This document shows, in pieces, positions 33,782 to 45,417 of a DNA stretch of 64,000 nt. Position 1 is the first letter of the stretch. Each line of letters starts with the position of its first letter. The stretch lies in the NCBI RefSeq assembly GCF_040958095.1, contig NC_091220.1, positions 24,245,667-24,309,666 on the forward strand, written 5' to 3'. The position numbers and the translations under genes are program-made. Below the pieces are notes generated by a model, which worked only from the letters and a program-made list of their open reading frames with translations, did not search any database and had not been told where the DNA came from. This DNA comes from Procambarus clarkii. Its lineage: Eukaryota > Arthropoda > Malacostraca > Decapoda > Cambaridae.

Positions 33782-35209
33782 TTATATGAAAATGGTGGTT
33801 CCTTCTCCAGTTTCTCCTTTTTTTCCCTCCACCTCTTCTACCATATCCATATCTTCAGACCCCTCTACCTTAATGTTCAATGTTATATTTTTAAATATAA
33901 TGTTCCTTGTCTCAATTTTAAATTCCACTTCATTGTTACCTTCTTGAAGTTCAAGTTTCATTACCACAAATGGCGGTAATGAATCTTCTTCCATTGGGAA
34001 ATCATATTTTGAAAATCCCTGTATAAATAAATCTTGACTGGCTGCATGGGTACATGATATCCAGAGTCTATTCATGTAAATTGGTTTGGATTCATTTGTG
34101 ATCTTACTCGTATTGATTCTATATGATTATTTAACTGGACATCTCGTATTTCACTGAAATCAGTAACGTCAACACTATCTGAAATATTCCATGGAAATAT
34201 TAAAACAATTGGGTTTTTGGAATAATATCCTTTATCATATAAACAATTTTGCAATATTTTATTTATGTGAAAAGATTCACTATTATGCCAATATTTGTGA
34301 GCATTATTATAATTAATAAGAAAGGTATTAAAAGGTTTTACTATGGTATTTTCAATTTCAAATTTATTCTTAAGATTATATGATAATGGTAATGTAGGAA
34401 CAATGAAAAAACCTGTTTTTATTCTTATATCTTCCTCAATAAAAGGGAAGAATAGTGATTCTAAAATTGATTTCCTGTTGTATTGTTTCCCTGTTTGAGT
34501 CATAGAGAATTGTACCAGTTCCTGAGGCACAGAATTTTCTATTTGACTAATTGAAGAAGATTGTAATAGGCCTTGAAGAATTTCTTTGCCTTCCTCCTTC
34601 ACTTCCCTCTTCCATCTGCATCTGCATCTGTTCCTTTGCCACCACCTCCTCCTCCTCCTTCACTTCCTCTTCCATCTGCATCTGTTCCTTCACCTCCTCC
34701 TCCTCCTCCTCCTCCTTCACTTCCTCTTCCATCTGCATCTGTTCCTTCACCTCCTCCTCCTCCTCCTTCACTTCCTCTTCCATCTGCATCTGCATCTGTT
34801 CCTTTGCCGCCACCTCCTCCTCCTCTTCCTTCACTTCCTCTACCACCTGCATCTGTTCCTTTGCCGCCACCTCCTCCTCCTCCTCCCCCTTCACTTCCTC
34901 TTCCATCTGCATCTGCATCTGTTCCTTTGCCACCACCTCCTCCTCCTCCTCCTCCTCCTTCACTTCCTCTTCCATCTGCATCTGTTCCTTTGTCGCCACC
35001 TCCTCCTCCTCCTTCACTTCCTCTTCCACCTGCATCTGTTCCTTTGCCGCCACCTCCTCCTCCTCCTCCTTCACTTCCTCTTCCACCTGCATCTGTTCCT
35101 TTGTCGCCTCCTCCTCCTCCTTCACTTCCTCTTCCATCTGCATCTGCATCTGTTCCTTTGCCACCACCTCCTCCTCCTCCTTCACTTCCTCTTCCATCTG
35201 CATCTGCAT
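33782..35209 (-). pseudogene. Acidic Glu/Gln/Met repeat protein with unknown C-terminal domain, frameshifted
   Basis: The N-terminal part (35209-34547) is an array of about 36-66-base imperfect units encoding EEEVKEEEE and KEQMQM blocks. Similar repeat DNA continues upstream to about 35550 in other frames. After a shift near 34570 the frame 34602-34072 encodes about 170 residues of globular sequence, and after another near 34075 the frame 34075-33782 gives the C-terminus. The globular part has no recognised domain. The repeat length is likely variable. Confidence 0.45.
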
Positions 35210-35560
35210 CTGTTCTTTGCCACCACCTCCTCCTCCTCCTTCACTTCCTCTTCCATCTGCATCTGTTCCTTCACCTCCTCCTCCTTCACTTCCTCTTCCA
35301 CCTGCATCTGTTCCTTTGTCGCCACCTCCTCCTCCTTCACTTCCTCTTCCATCTGCATCTAAGTTTCCTTCACCTCCTCCTCCTTCACTTCCTCTACACC
35401 TGCATCTGTTCTTTCACCTCCTCCTCCTCCTCCTCTTCCTTCACTTCCTCTACCACCTGCATCTGTTCTTTCACCTCCTCCTTCACTGCCACTTACACTT
35501 CCACCTGCTGTATCTATTCCTTTGTCTCTTCCTCTTTCTCCTCTTTTTACATAAATAAAT
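34600..35560. repeat. CTCCTC/CATCTG-type minisatellite coding acidic repeats
   Basis: Runs of (CTC)n alternate with catctgcatctgttcc-type words over almost 1 kb. All plus-strand frames give Pro/Ser, Leu/His or Ser/Cys repeats and are shadows; only the minus strand gives a soluble acidic product. Confidence 0.8.
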
Positions 35561-35695
35561 AATTATTATAACTGTTATAAAGAATAATATTATTATTAAA
35601 AATACAGTCATTGCTTATTGTTTTTTATTTAGGATAATTCAAAACAAAAAAAAACTTTTTCCAAAATACTCCACCTCATATCTAAATTAACGAAA

Positions 35696-35935
35696 TAAAA
35701 TTGTTCTGCTCAGCTGAGTTGACCGCACATTGGATCGAAATCCTGGGTGCCCGCGAGAAACATTAGGTAGAGTTTCTTTCACCCTGATGCCCCTGATTCC
35801 TAGTAGTAATTAGGTACCTAGGAGTTAATCAGCTGTCACTGGCGGCTTGGTCTAACTAGGATCCGGTCACGGGAACACTAAATAACCCCAAATCATCTCA
35901 ATATAACCTCAAGATATTCCCGTTACCAGGGTCAT
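35696..35935. mobile_element. Host interspersed repeat fragment
   Basis: A GC-richer segment with words such as gtacctaggagttaatcagctgt and ggcggcttggtctaac, resembling short repeats I associate with decapod genomes. It has no coding frame, and it lies between the acidic-repeat gene and the sulfhydryl oxidase gene. Confidence 0.45.
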
Positions 35936-35985
35936 GTACAAATTATCATTAAAACATTAATATTGTTTTTAGAGAAATACAAAAA

Positions 35986-36936
35986 ATGGAAAAGCAGCAG
36001 CAACAGCAGTGTCTTTTCAATTATAAACTGTTTTTTGATAATAAAAGGAACGTAAAATTTCCAGCCATTTTATGTTTACCAACATTTATATTATATACGT
36101 TTTCAATAATCTTAGATTATTACATTCAAGCTCTAAACCCTTCTTATCAAACCAACTCATCAACTATTCAGTCCGCCAATAATATCTTAATTTCATCCTT
36201 TTTATATACACTTCAAACAGTCGTCAATATGGTGGTTTATGTAGATGATGAAGATGGTGATGATGACAGAGATAATAATGGTATCCAACTAAAAAGTCCC
36301 AAGGAACTTCATAATATTTTCTTATTCGAGGCCCAGTCTATTATTAACAGTAAAATTAAGAATAATAATAAATATAAAATTAAGCCTTCATTCTTTGCTT
36401 TAGAAACCTATATAATAAATAATATCAGTCGCTTAAAATATTTACAACAACTTTTTCAGACAAACTTTCGCATTAATGGAGTTTCAAATTTGGTAGATCT
36501 TCTGAATAAACTAGAAGCTGATGGGGCAGTACCTCTTGTTGAAGGCGAATTATCTTTCATTTCAACAGCCACATCTAAATTTCCACCCGGTTCATTGCAT
36601 TATACGACAGCTACCACAAAAACATATCCTTTGCCTCAGCGTATGGGTACAAAATTTTGGGGCCCATTTTATTGGCGAATATTCCACACACTGGCCAAAT
36701 ATAGCCAGAAAGATGATCGGTTTAGAAAAGATTCCAACATAGCATATGTTATAAATAGCTATCCTAGCCTGTTGCCCATTATTGTTCCATGTCTACAATG
36801 TCGACAACATTATTACATTAATATTCGTCCCAGTAAGCTGTCTGATAATTTATGTCAGTTGGAAAATTCAACTCCCAGCGATATATATTCTCATATTCAT
36901 AACAGTGTTACAGAGAATTTAATTCCCCTAAAATAA
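35986..36936 (+). CDS. Erv/ALR-family sulfhydryl oxidase
   Basis: This intact 316-residue protein carries an Erv/ALR domain in its C-terminal third. It would make disulfides in cytoplasmic virion proteins, using FAD and oxygen. The FAD-binding WGPFYW motif starts at Trp225, a HTLAKY helix follows, and the catalytic CxxC is Cys269-Leu-Gln-Cys272 in a PCLQC setting. The terminal IHNSV block corresponds to the conserved HNxVN motif, but the usual following Cys pair is absent. The first 210 residues are an extension with no recognised domain, including a short acidic Asp-rich stretch near residues 86-98. It overlaps the convergent caspase-like gene by 29 bases, typical of compact viral genomes. 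Confidence 0.8.
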   Translation: MEKQQQQQCLFNYKLFFDNKRNVKFPAILCLPTFILYTFSIILDYYIQALNPSYQTNSSTIQSANNILISSFLYTLQTVVNMVVYVDDEDGDDDRDNNGIQLKSPKELHNIFLFEAQSIINSKIKNNNKYKIKPSFFALETYIINNISRLKYLQQLFQTNFRINGVSNLVDLLNKLEADGAVPLVEGELSFISTATSKFPPGSLHYTTATTKTYPLPQRMGTKFWGPFYWRIFHTLAKYSQKDDRFRKDSNIAYVINSYPSLLPIIVPCLQCRQHYYINIRPSKLSDNLCQLENSTPSDIYSHIHNSVTENLIPLK

Positions 36937-37540
36937 TTGATACAATAGATCTTAGGTCAGCATTCATTAGGAGTATTTTGTCTAAACAAGATGTGGTTGA
37001 TGTCTCTGTTCTAACATACATTACATTAGTGTTAGCTTTTGTATAAAAAGATACAAAGGAAGAGGATTCTGAGGAGTCTTTTTTGCTGCTACTGTTGTCA
37101 GTAACCACAATAAATATATATGTTTTTTGAAGACTGGGCCGGTTAATTTCATTTTCAAATTGTTCGACTAGCCGCCTGATATTTAGAGGTGAACTATTAT
37201 AATGAGGTACATTTAGTAACTCTTCGTCTTCATTGTATCCATTTGCATTACCACACGTCACATAAATAACAAGAAAGGAATTGGTACATATTGGTAGTTT
37301 GGGTGGAAGTATCTCTAACATCTCTAATAGATCATCATAAGTGCCATTATTCTCATTACTTTTTGATGGTAAATAGAGAAGCTGATAATTAAGACTTTTT
37401 AAAATAGTTTCAATATTCTTCATTATTGTCAGTTTTCTATGTTTAAATATACTATCAACAACAACACCAGCATAACAACCATCTGGAGGAGGTTGATATA
37501 GTGATGTAATCTGTCCTATGTCTATTTTGTTCTTCAACAT
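36908..37540 (-). CDS. Caspase-like protein without catalytic His and Cys
   Basis: The intact 210-residue frame follows the caspase fold in order. Residues 20-55 match the first strand and helix, with the LNYQLLYL block like the caspase LGFxV segment. Residues 86-98 (TNSFLVIYVTCG) match the strand ending in the SHG that carries the catalytic His, here replaced. RPSLQKTYIFIVVTDN (about 134-149) matches CPSLxxKPKIFFIQACRG, but the catalytic Cys motif QACRG is replaced by VVTDN. SFVSFYTKANTNVMYVR (about 164-180) matches the small-subunit block LxAYSTxPGxxSxR. It should therefore be inactive and could act as a decoy that binds host caspases. This rests on pattern matching; the alternative is an unrelated Rossmann-like fold. 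Confidence 0.55.
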   Translation of the reverse strand: MLKNKIDIGQITSLYQPPPDGCYAGVVVDSIFKHRKLTIMKNIETILKSLNYQLLYLPSKSNENNGTYDDLLEMLEILPPKLPICTNSFLVIYVTCGNANGYNEDEELLNVPHYNSSPLNIRRLVEQFENEINRPSLQKTYIFIVVTDNSSSKKDSSESSSFVSFYTKANTNVMYVRTETSTTSCLDKILLMNADLRSIVSIILGELNSL

Positions 37541-37879
37541 GTTGAACTAAATTATAGTGAATGAAATGGTAAGCTATATATATTAGGAAAAAAAAAAAAA
37601 AGTTATATATTTTTGTTTATTATATTATGGTGGTTATAGTTATAAATTTATACATATAGTTTATACAATTTTTTAATATTCTATTTTAAGTTTCTAAGGG
37701 AATTATGATGGTGATCAAAATGGAACAAGGATATGAGATATATAGTACTTCTTTTTCTTCTTTTCCATCATCATCTGTTCTATTACCACATTTTTTTTTT
37801 TTTGGGGGGGGGGGTGGATAAAGTTGGAGTTGGTGGTGGTTGTTGTGGTGGTGGTGGTGGTGGCAGTAAATTTAAGTAC
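37541..37879. other. Intergenic with simple repeats, no gene seen
   Basis: Contains a poly-A tract near 37590, T and G runs near 37790-37815 and (GGT)n words to 37865. No gene is seen. Confidence 0.5.
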
Positions 37880-38503
37880 CTAAGGAAATGATGGTGATGG
37901 TGAAGATGGAGGGGTGTTAAAAACAACTTTTTCTGAGGAACATAATGGATCTTGGATAAGGTTAGCGTCTGTTTTTGCTGTGGATGTTGATGGAGATGGA
38001 GATATAAATGCTTGCGATGATTCTTCTACTGATAACTCTGAAGCTGAAATTTCTTTTCCTTTTCCTTCATCAGGTTCCATTACCACAACTTCGGGAATGG
38101 GTATATTTGGAATTGATGGTGGCAATGTTTTTTTATAAAACTTAATCAAAATACTTTCGCATTTGTCCATTTTTTTATCTTCATGCCCTGCAATGATGCG
38201 GTATTTACTTTCTTCTCTTTGACTTTCTTTAAATACATGAAAAGTTTCATCCACTTTTTGGATAATTTCTTCCTTGGTTTTCAGTTTCCTATTACCTGAA
38301 TTGTATGTAATTAAATATTTTTCGTCTTCCTGTTCTTCATTAATAATCATTAAATTACGATATAGAGCATTAGGAGATTGTGATTTCCTTTTGCGTGATT
38401 GTTTCTTGTTAGTTAATTCAACCACTTCAGGTTGATTAGCAATTGTTGCCATGTCCATAACTGATGCTGAAGTTTTAGTTTGAGTGGGATTCTTCCTAAC
38501 CAT
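37880..38503 (-). CDS. Unknown protein, 207 residues
   Basis: The intact frame has a basic KKQSRKRKSQ stretch near residues 33-42 that looks like a nuclear localisation signal, a charged central part, and a Ser/Pro-rich acidic C-terminus. No domain is recognised. It is divergent from the RNA polymerase gene that starts at 38615, with 111 bases between them. Confidence 0.5.
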   Translation of the reverse strand: MVRKNPTQTKTSASVMDMATIANQPEVVELTNKKQSRKRKSQSPNALYRNLMIINEEQEDEKYLITYNSGNRKLKTKEEIIQKVDETFHVFKESQREESKYRIIAGHEDKKMDKCESILIKFYKKTLPPSIPNIPIPEVVVMEPDEGKGKEISASELSVEESSQAFISPSPSTSTAKTDANLIQDPLCSSEKVVFNTPPSSPSPSFP

Positions 38504-38614
38504 TGTAAGGTTTGGGAGTCAGAGAATAAATAATATCAGAAGGAAGGGTACTGTACTTTATATAGGAACGCGATGTAATATTTTTTTCATAAATACTAAC
38601 ACTCTTTCACTATA

Positions 38615-40563
38615 ATGACCTCTTACAAATGGTTAATGCCTATTAGGGGATATAAAAATACATCATTAAATATCGAAAAAGCTTTCATGGGTAAAAAAGT
38701 TTCCCAATTGGGACAAAAACAACAATCATATTATGCAATAAATCCTTTAAAAATTTCATTAGAAACTTATGATGACATTGTATTAAATATTTGCAACATT
38801 AAATCTAAATCTACTAATTTTGAAAGCAACATGAAAGGAAAACAAAATATTGGAAATGAAAATATATCGTATAAGTATATACGAATATCTAAATTAACAA
38901 ACCAACTGGTTAAGACAGATCTAAAATATTTCATAGCATTTAGTCAGTCAATCTGTCCTAGTTGTTACTTTGTAAATTGTGTAATTTGTATTGATCGAAA
39001 TAAATTTAAACGTTACATGAGTAATTATAAAGTTTTAACTAGAAACTTAAATGATAGTTATCCTCGTTTTATAAAGTGCTCTCAATGTCATTTAATTTTC
39101 AAACCCCATGAAAAATTATTATCAAGTGTATTCCCAAATGCAAATTCAGTCCAGGGTCTTTCTAATGCTATTTTTCGTTATCTTAAAGTGAGAAACCGTA
39201 TTTTTCGTCCAACAACAGGTGGATGGCAATGTAAAGCGTGCCAAACAAAATATGAACATTCATATGCTGAATTTAGAATTTACCTTAATCATATTTGGCA
39301 AGGAAATAGTTCATCAAAAGCAGATAATAATAACACTCATGATAAATTCCTCTTTAGAAACCCAAGAATATTATTTGAGCGACTTACAACCCAATCACAA
39401 TTTGAATTAAGAAATGATCCTAATGAACTTAATTATAGTGTGCATATAAAGTTATCGAATGGAATTCACCGGTTAATTCCACCTTTAGCCTTCCTTATGA
39501 ATCATCAACGATCATTGCCGTTTTACAAAAACTTATTTCCGATCCTAGTGTAAATATGAGTAAAGTTAAAACGAGTTATGGATCAGTGTTGAGTCGAATG
39601 AAAAGTGGTAAATTTTCTTCTATACGTCAACATGGACACAATAAACGATACATTGGTTCAGCCCGCGTCATTATTACCCCCTGTAATGAACTTGAACCAG
39701 ATGAATGTATTCTTCCTATTAGTGTATGGAGACGACTAGATTGTCCTAATTATGTTCTTGCCCACCGTTATCCTACACTTGATGATAGAAATTTTACCTT
39801 ACATCGGGTGAAAGCTTTTTGGATCTATCCAGTCATGGCTATCCCCACTAGCATTGTGCATGGTAATCATGCCGACTTCGATGGTGATGCCATGCAAGTT
39901 ATTCCAGTAAGTCATAATGTGGCTTCTGAAGCTGAAGCCGTTATTCTTTTCCATCCTCGTACAAATTTTGTCTTACCAGGTAGTCTACGTTTAGCTTTTG
40001 ATCATGATGAAATTTTAATGTTATATTACCTATATGGTCTTAATAGAAATGAAATTCATGGAGCTCTGTATCGTTTAGCTATAACTGAATCTTCCTCGAG
40101 AGCATATGATATATTCATTCATCTTAGAAAGATTTGTCATAAAATAACTAAAACTCAAAAAGTTTTTTCGATATCTTATAATGATTTACTACAGTTTATT
40201 CGTCAACCTACACCATCCTATGTTGATTTTGTTGAAAAAATATTTCCTAGTGTAAGTAATAATAATACTATAAAATGTATGATTCAGTCTGAATCATCTC
40301 ATTTTTCAATCGATCATTTATGGCAGATTGTCGGCAAAATAAATGAACGAGCTCATCAAAGTTTTCTTGAAGGAATGAACCGTCAAAGCTTTATTAAAAT
40401 GGCCCAACTGTCACGTGATGCATCTAATAAAGACATAGCTCTATATGGATATGCTTATATAAAACTATTGTATTGTACTTGTTTACTTATTTGTGGTTAT
40501 GACGGTAGAATTTATACACCACGTGGAATTCTCGCTGCTGACTGTCTGGAAGATATTTTATAA
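38615..40563 (+). pseudogene. RNA polymerase largest subunit, N-terminal and catalytic part (RPB1/A'-like)
   Basis: Two frames (38615-39553 and 39556-40563) join by a one-base shift near 39540. The first part has the clamp region with CxxC pairs (CPSC near 38956, CSQC near 39079, CKAC near 39231). The second has the KRYIGSARVII block, equivalent to the conserved GKRV..SARTVI segment, and the catalytic HADFDGDAM motif at 39868-39894, whose three Asp codons start at 39874, 39880 and 39886 and hold the active-site magnesium. The HxxxPS-like and aEA..L blocks follow. The gene stops at 40563, well short of a full RPB1, in a pore-region-like segment. The frameshift in this universal gene could be decay or an assembly error. 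The missing C-terminus is probably the gene at 28312-29227. Confidence 0.85.
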
Positions 40564-40594
40564 TTTAGTTTAATTTTAGTGGAAGAAAAGAAAA

Positions 40595-40930
<336 letters not shown>

Positions 40931-41371
40931 GAAATTATTTAGGATGTGGTGCTAGTTTATAAATTGACTTCATACACAGTTTAAACTGTAGATATGATAA
41001 ATAAAACCCAGTAGGCTCAGAAATCTATATTGGTTGATTAAATGGGTAAAAGGGAAAGGAGTCAACTCCCAAACTAATGAAAAACATTTGCTTTCTCACT
41101 AGCAACAACGAACAATGAGACATAATGTCATATAAATTAAGACCCCCCCCCCCCCCACCACTTCTCTCCACCGGGAGAGTAGCACCCTGAGCCCTCGTCA
41201 GACCTTCAGTCTGTGGCTCCAGTGTGCCTCATCCACATCGTGCTCAACCTGCTCCCAGCCACACACACCCACCGCTCCACAACACATTCAGTATCCATCT
41301 ATCTTTTGACCAATCAATAAGCAACATACTGGTCGTCCTACTTCTGGAGGATTCACAGTAAGATTAAAGTT

Positions 41372-41417
<46 letters not shown>

Positions 41418-42058
41418 CCTTTTGTCATATATTTGATTATTAAAGGTTTAAAACACTTTAGTGCACAAAAAAGTGAATGTCACCAAAGCATTTGCTATCC
41501 CACCACGAAGTAAATAAAGACGAAGATGACTCGCCGTAACACCCAAAATGTTCATACTCTTTCGTTTGTTACCAACCTCACAGTCATCCTACAGCGCTTA
41601 TTTTGATATGACGGAACTCACAATAAAATTCCCCACCCAGACATATGCCTATCAATGTCTAATTAATGTTCCACACGAGTGTAGGAACTGGGCGAAGCGT
41701 TAGCCGTGATTTCAGCAGCGACAACACTGTTGTGATTGTACCCATGAGCATATTTTTTTTTTTAATTTGCTCATGTTTTTCAAGTTAACCGTTTTTTTTT
41801 TTTTGGTTTGTATAGTGTTCGGAATAAAATTCTCTACATAGACATATGGATATAAATGTAGAATCATGATCGCGGCCAACACAAGAGTGTGTGGAGTGCG
41901 CGATTACCCACGTTGTGTCACCAATTCAATAGTCTCTCCTTCAAATTACAATACATTACCGTTTTCTCAAATAGGCACTGTAGTGCCTATTAGAGAAAAC
42001 AAGAAATTTAATGGCAAACATATTCATACAAACCCCTAGTCGATGGAGTAGTATATAC
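40931..42058. other. Host-like non-coding sequence with simple repeats
   Basis: No gene is seen. It includes a C-run near 41144-41157, an (ATT)n tract at about 41377-41417, poly-T tracts, and GC-richer segments such as 41160-41300. Two segments near 41615-41720 and 41820-41930 resemble each other (aataaaattc, acatatg, cacgagtg-type words), suggesting a diverged direct repeat or solo element. A palindrome is listed separately. The break in coding density marks host DNA or accumulated insertions beside the retrotransposon. Confidence 0.5.
41961..42000. repeat. Near-perfect 40-base palindrome
   Basis: Arms of 19 bases (41961-41979 and 41982-42000) around a 2-base centre pair with a single mismatch. 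It ends 58 bases before the retrotransposon. Confidence 0.9.
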
Positions 42059-44041
42059 TGTTATGATCTCAGCCTGCAGGAGAAACGAGTCTCCCTTCTT
42101 GAGAGTTATTCAGCAAGCCTGACCTAACTAGAAGGTCTAGCAAATATTGAGGTGATAACCCATATGAAAAATGGCTGGTTGGATATGTAAAACAATTTAA
42201 GATTATGGGCAGTAAGTAAGGAAATAGATAAATGACTGGCTAGGAGATGTGGACACTTTGCTGGAGGCGTGAGGCTCGCTTCCGGAGGACCTTGACCTCA
42301 CTTGAGTGCCAGACATCGCAGGGGGAAGCCGCGCTCCGTTTGAGCTCCCGCCAGAAGGGAACCCCTAGTGATATATCTCGCAGAGAAGAGAAGTGTGCGG
42401 ACGTACCAGCTGTGGAATCGAGCTGGGAACGTTGTGGTCTCAAGTCCTGGTCGACGAGCAGATATTAAATCGCCCAGAAGCATTATTGTGGGCTGTGTGG
42501 AGCGCCCTGACCAGACGCCGTCAGAGGGAAAGCGCCCTCGACCAATTAATCTGTGGTAAGCACGATAAACGCCAGTTCATAGTGATTACTTGTAGTTTGG
42601 TCGTGTGCCCAGCGACAGTAGCAATGTTTATGTATAAGTTAGACATGTTTTAATAAGGCAGAAAGCCTGAAATAGGAGAGTGAAGAGGGAGGAACACGGA
42701 GCGACGTCCGCCCCCTCTGAGCGCTGGCGGAAGACTGAGGGAGCCGGGCTCTTGACGGAGGAAGACCCTCCCAGTGAGTGAGGACCGACACCAGGCGAGG
42801 TGGAGTATGGACCCGCCCAAAACGGGGGAGTCCACTCTCACTGTATGTAGAGAACAGATAGAGGTTTGAGGCAAGCATAGTGTGTGGTTATTTTTGTTTA
42901 TGTGTTAAAGGGGAACATTTTATTGGAGTGTCGATGGGTTGCAGGTTTGTTCTTTGGGGAAGAAGTTGCTGAGAACTTCGAAGCCAGCAGAGGAAGTAGC
43001 TGATGAGACTCCAAGGTAGTGAAGCAGAGGACCTCGAGCTGTGAGGAGAAGCAGCAGTGAAGAGGAGTGTCACGTGCTTCTGTAGAGGTGGTGTAGCAGC
43101 CAAGAGAGCTGTGGAAGAACCTAACAGAAGGGTGAAGCACCGTAGTTGCACAAGGAAACTTCATGATAGCAGCCTGGAGGAGCTGCAGAGGATCCTGGTA
43201 GTGAAGCCCGGCAGAACCTAAGGATATTAGGGTTGTGAACTTCCAGAGGTGGAAGGGGAAGTTCTGGTGGATTACTTATAGGGAGTTGATAGTGTTTGGT
43301 TGTCAGTAGCGTGCAAGACGCAGTGAGAGGTGAGTGACTGTTGGCATCCTTATGTCAAGGAGTTTCTTATATTGAAGTATCAATGAACATTTATACTGGT
43401 ATATGTTATTGCATTCAAATGCTGGTTTTCTATATATATATGTTATCTTGCTGATGGTGCAACAGTGTGTGGGCTTGACCAACTTGAGGAGGTTAATAGT
43501 ACCAGGTGGTGAACCAGGAGTTGGGATACCACTTGATAAGCTGATAATAGAGTTCTGATGGTATTGGAGTGCAACCTGATTTGGATATTATAGAGTATAG
43601 GATTCATTATTATTAGATGTGTGTATGTATCGTGTATGTGCTTTGTTCAGTAAATGTGTTCACAATTTGCTGGTGTTTGCCCTTGTCCTAGTGAGGCTTC
43701 CCAGGAGGTAGTAAAGAAGGAGAGAGAGAGAGGAAGAACCATGAACCACTGCTGTGGACAGGGTAGGAGGTAATACTGGTAAGTCATAGGGGGATTGAGG
43801 AGATCATATCTCATAAGGAGAGAGTGGGGAGTCACAGCGGCTCGAGTGGGTGTGTGCACGTGACAACGAGGCTAAGTGTTGGAGCCGCATCCCCTGAACG
43901 TGTGACGTTGAGCCCCTCTCCAAGAGCCAGAAGCGCCAAGGGTGATCTCCTAGTATAAGCACTCTGCCGAGTTGTGGGTTGGGTTGTCCATAGAGAAGGA
44001 TCAACGACGACAACACCAACCAACCCACAGTCTATATAATA
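42059..44041 (+). repeat. 5' LTR
   Basis: It starts tgttatgatc and ends ctatataata. Comparison with the 3' LTR shows substitutions at 42880/50044, 43491/50655 and 43710/50873 and a one-base deletion near 50825. Short frames within the LTR are not genes. Confidence 0.95.
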
Positions 44042-44044
44042 AAT

Positions 44045-44062
44045 TGGGGGCCTGTCCGGGAT
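44045..44062 (+). promoter_or_regulatory. Primer binding site, tRNA-Pro-like
   Basis: tgggggcctgtccgggat lies three bases after the LTR end and differs from the classic tRNA-Pro primer site by a two-base swap. It would prime minus-strand synthesis. Confidence 0.7.
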
Positions 44063-44180
44063 AGTGAACTGACACACCCACACCCTGTCCAAGAGTGGAT
44101 TTGTACACCCTTGCTGAAATAGATAAACTGTGTGATCGCAGGTGTATACTCTCTCTCTTGGGAAGACTCACAGGACAAAG

Positions 44181-45417
44181 ATGGATAAGGTGCAAGCGTT
44201 TGTGGAGTCAGGCAAGCCTGAGGATTTAGAAGGTTGCACGAGGGATCAATTGAAACAAATAGCAGAAAAATGTGGCATCAGGTTGAAAGCATCTAAAGTA
44301 GCTGGGATGAAGGATGAGATCCTGAGGCAGTTGAGAGCCAGAAGTGAAGCGGCAGAACAAGGAGCCCAGGAAGGAGCTGAAAGTAGAAAGGAGGGTGATG
44401 GGCAGGATGAAGTGAGATCCAGGGATCGAGTAGGAGCAGCAAGAGTAGCCGCAGTAGCAGGAGTAGCCGAAATAGGAGCTTGGAGAGATTCCAGTTAGAG
44501 CTCCAGATGCAGCAACAACGAGAGGACAAGGAGAGACAGTTCCAGCTGGAAAAGATGAAATTAGAACTCCAGATGAAAAATGAAGCAGGAAGGAAAAAGA
44601 AAAAACCAGACTGGAAATAGAAAAAGAGAAAGCAAGACTAGAGGTCGAAAAAGAAAAAGCCCAGGTCGAAAAAGAAAAAGCCCAGGTCGAAAAAGAAAAA
44701 GAGAGAACAAAACAAATGCAGATAGAAGCGAATAGAACCTTGGCTGAGCAGAGGATTGAACATGGGTTGCCAGAGAGCACCACCCAGGTATCACACCCAC
44801 CAGAGGTTAGGGTTAGGGAGAAGGACATTCCCTTGTTTGTTCCCGAAGAGGCAGAGAGCTTCTTCGAGCATTTTGAGAAAGTAGCCAGTATCAAGGAGTG
44901 GCCACAGGAGGAATGGGCCCAGCTGGTCCAGTTAAGATTGACCGGTGCAGCCAGGGAGGCATACACCCAATTGTCACTGGAAGAGTGCCAGGATTATGCC
45001 ACAGTAAAGAGCAGCATATTGCGCTCGTTTCAGTTAACCCCAGAAGCTTATAGGAAGCGCTTCAGAGAGATGATCAAAGTTGGAGCGTGTACGTTTGCTG
45101 AGACAGCAAGGGATCTGGAAAGACGATTCCAGAAGTGGATTGAGGCTGCTGGAGTTGGATCTTATGCTGACCTGAAGCAACTGATGGTCATGGAGAAGTT
45201 CTTGGAGATGATGCATCCCGAAACAAAGTTCAAGATCCAAGAAGCAGGGATAAAGGAGGTGAAAGATGCCGCAGATAGGGCGGATATGATTACTGAAGCG
45301 TACAAGAGCTTAAGGGAGAACAGAGTGAGAAGCGAGGCGAGACGCAGCAATAGCAGACTCAGTGGAGTCTGGGGAGGAAGAAGTTTTGGGGGGACAGACA
45401 AGCAGACCAGCTAGTTT
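44181..45417 (+). pseudogene. Retrotransposon gag with SCAN-like capsid domain, frameshifted
   Basis: The ATG at 44181 opens a 105-codon frame whose N-terminus resembles a SAP-like helix pair. Shifts near 44470 and 44600 lead through a Lys/Glu-rich coiled-coil part, with a repeated VEKEKAQ unit, into the frame 44716-45414. Residues coded at about 45030-45300 resemble the SCAN domain: a YRKRFREM block, a leading R-x-L-x-x-x-F helix with a conserved Trp, and an L-x-x-L-M-V-M-E-K-F-L helix. SCAN domains of vertebrate zinc-finger proteins are thought to derive from Gmr1-like gag, which agrees with the pol domain order. The last 50 bases overlap pol in another frame, as expected for gag-pol frameshifting. 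Confidence 0.75.

Noticed and set aside
34551..35562. Pro/Ser and Leu/His frames longer than 250 codons on the plus strand
   Set aside because: They are shadows of the minus-strand acidic repeat.
42240..44195. Short frames inside the LTRs
   Set aside because: They recur in both LTRs because the LTRs are identical, and show no domain.
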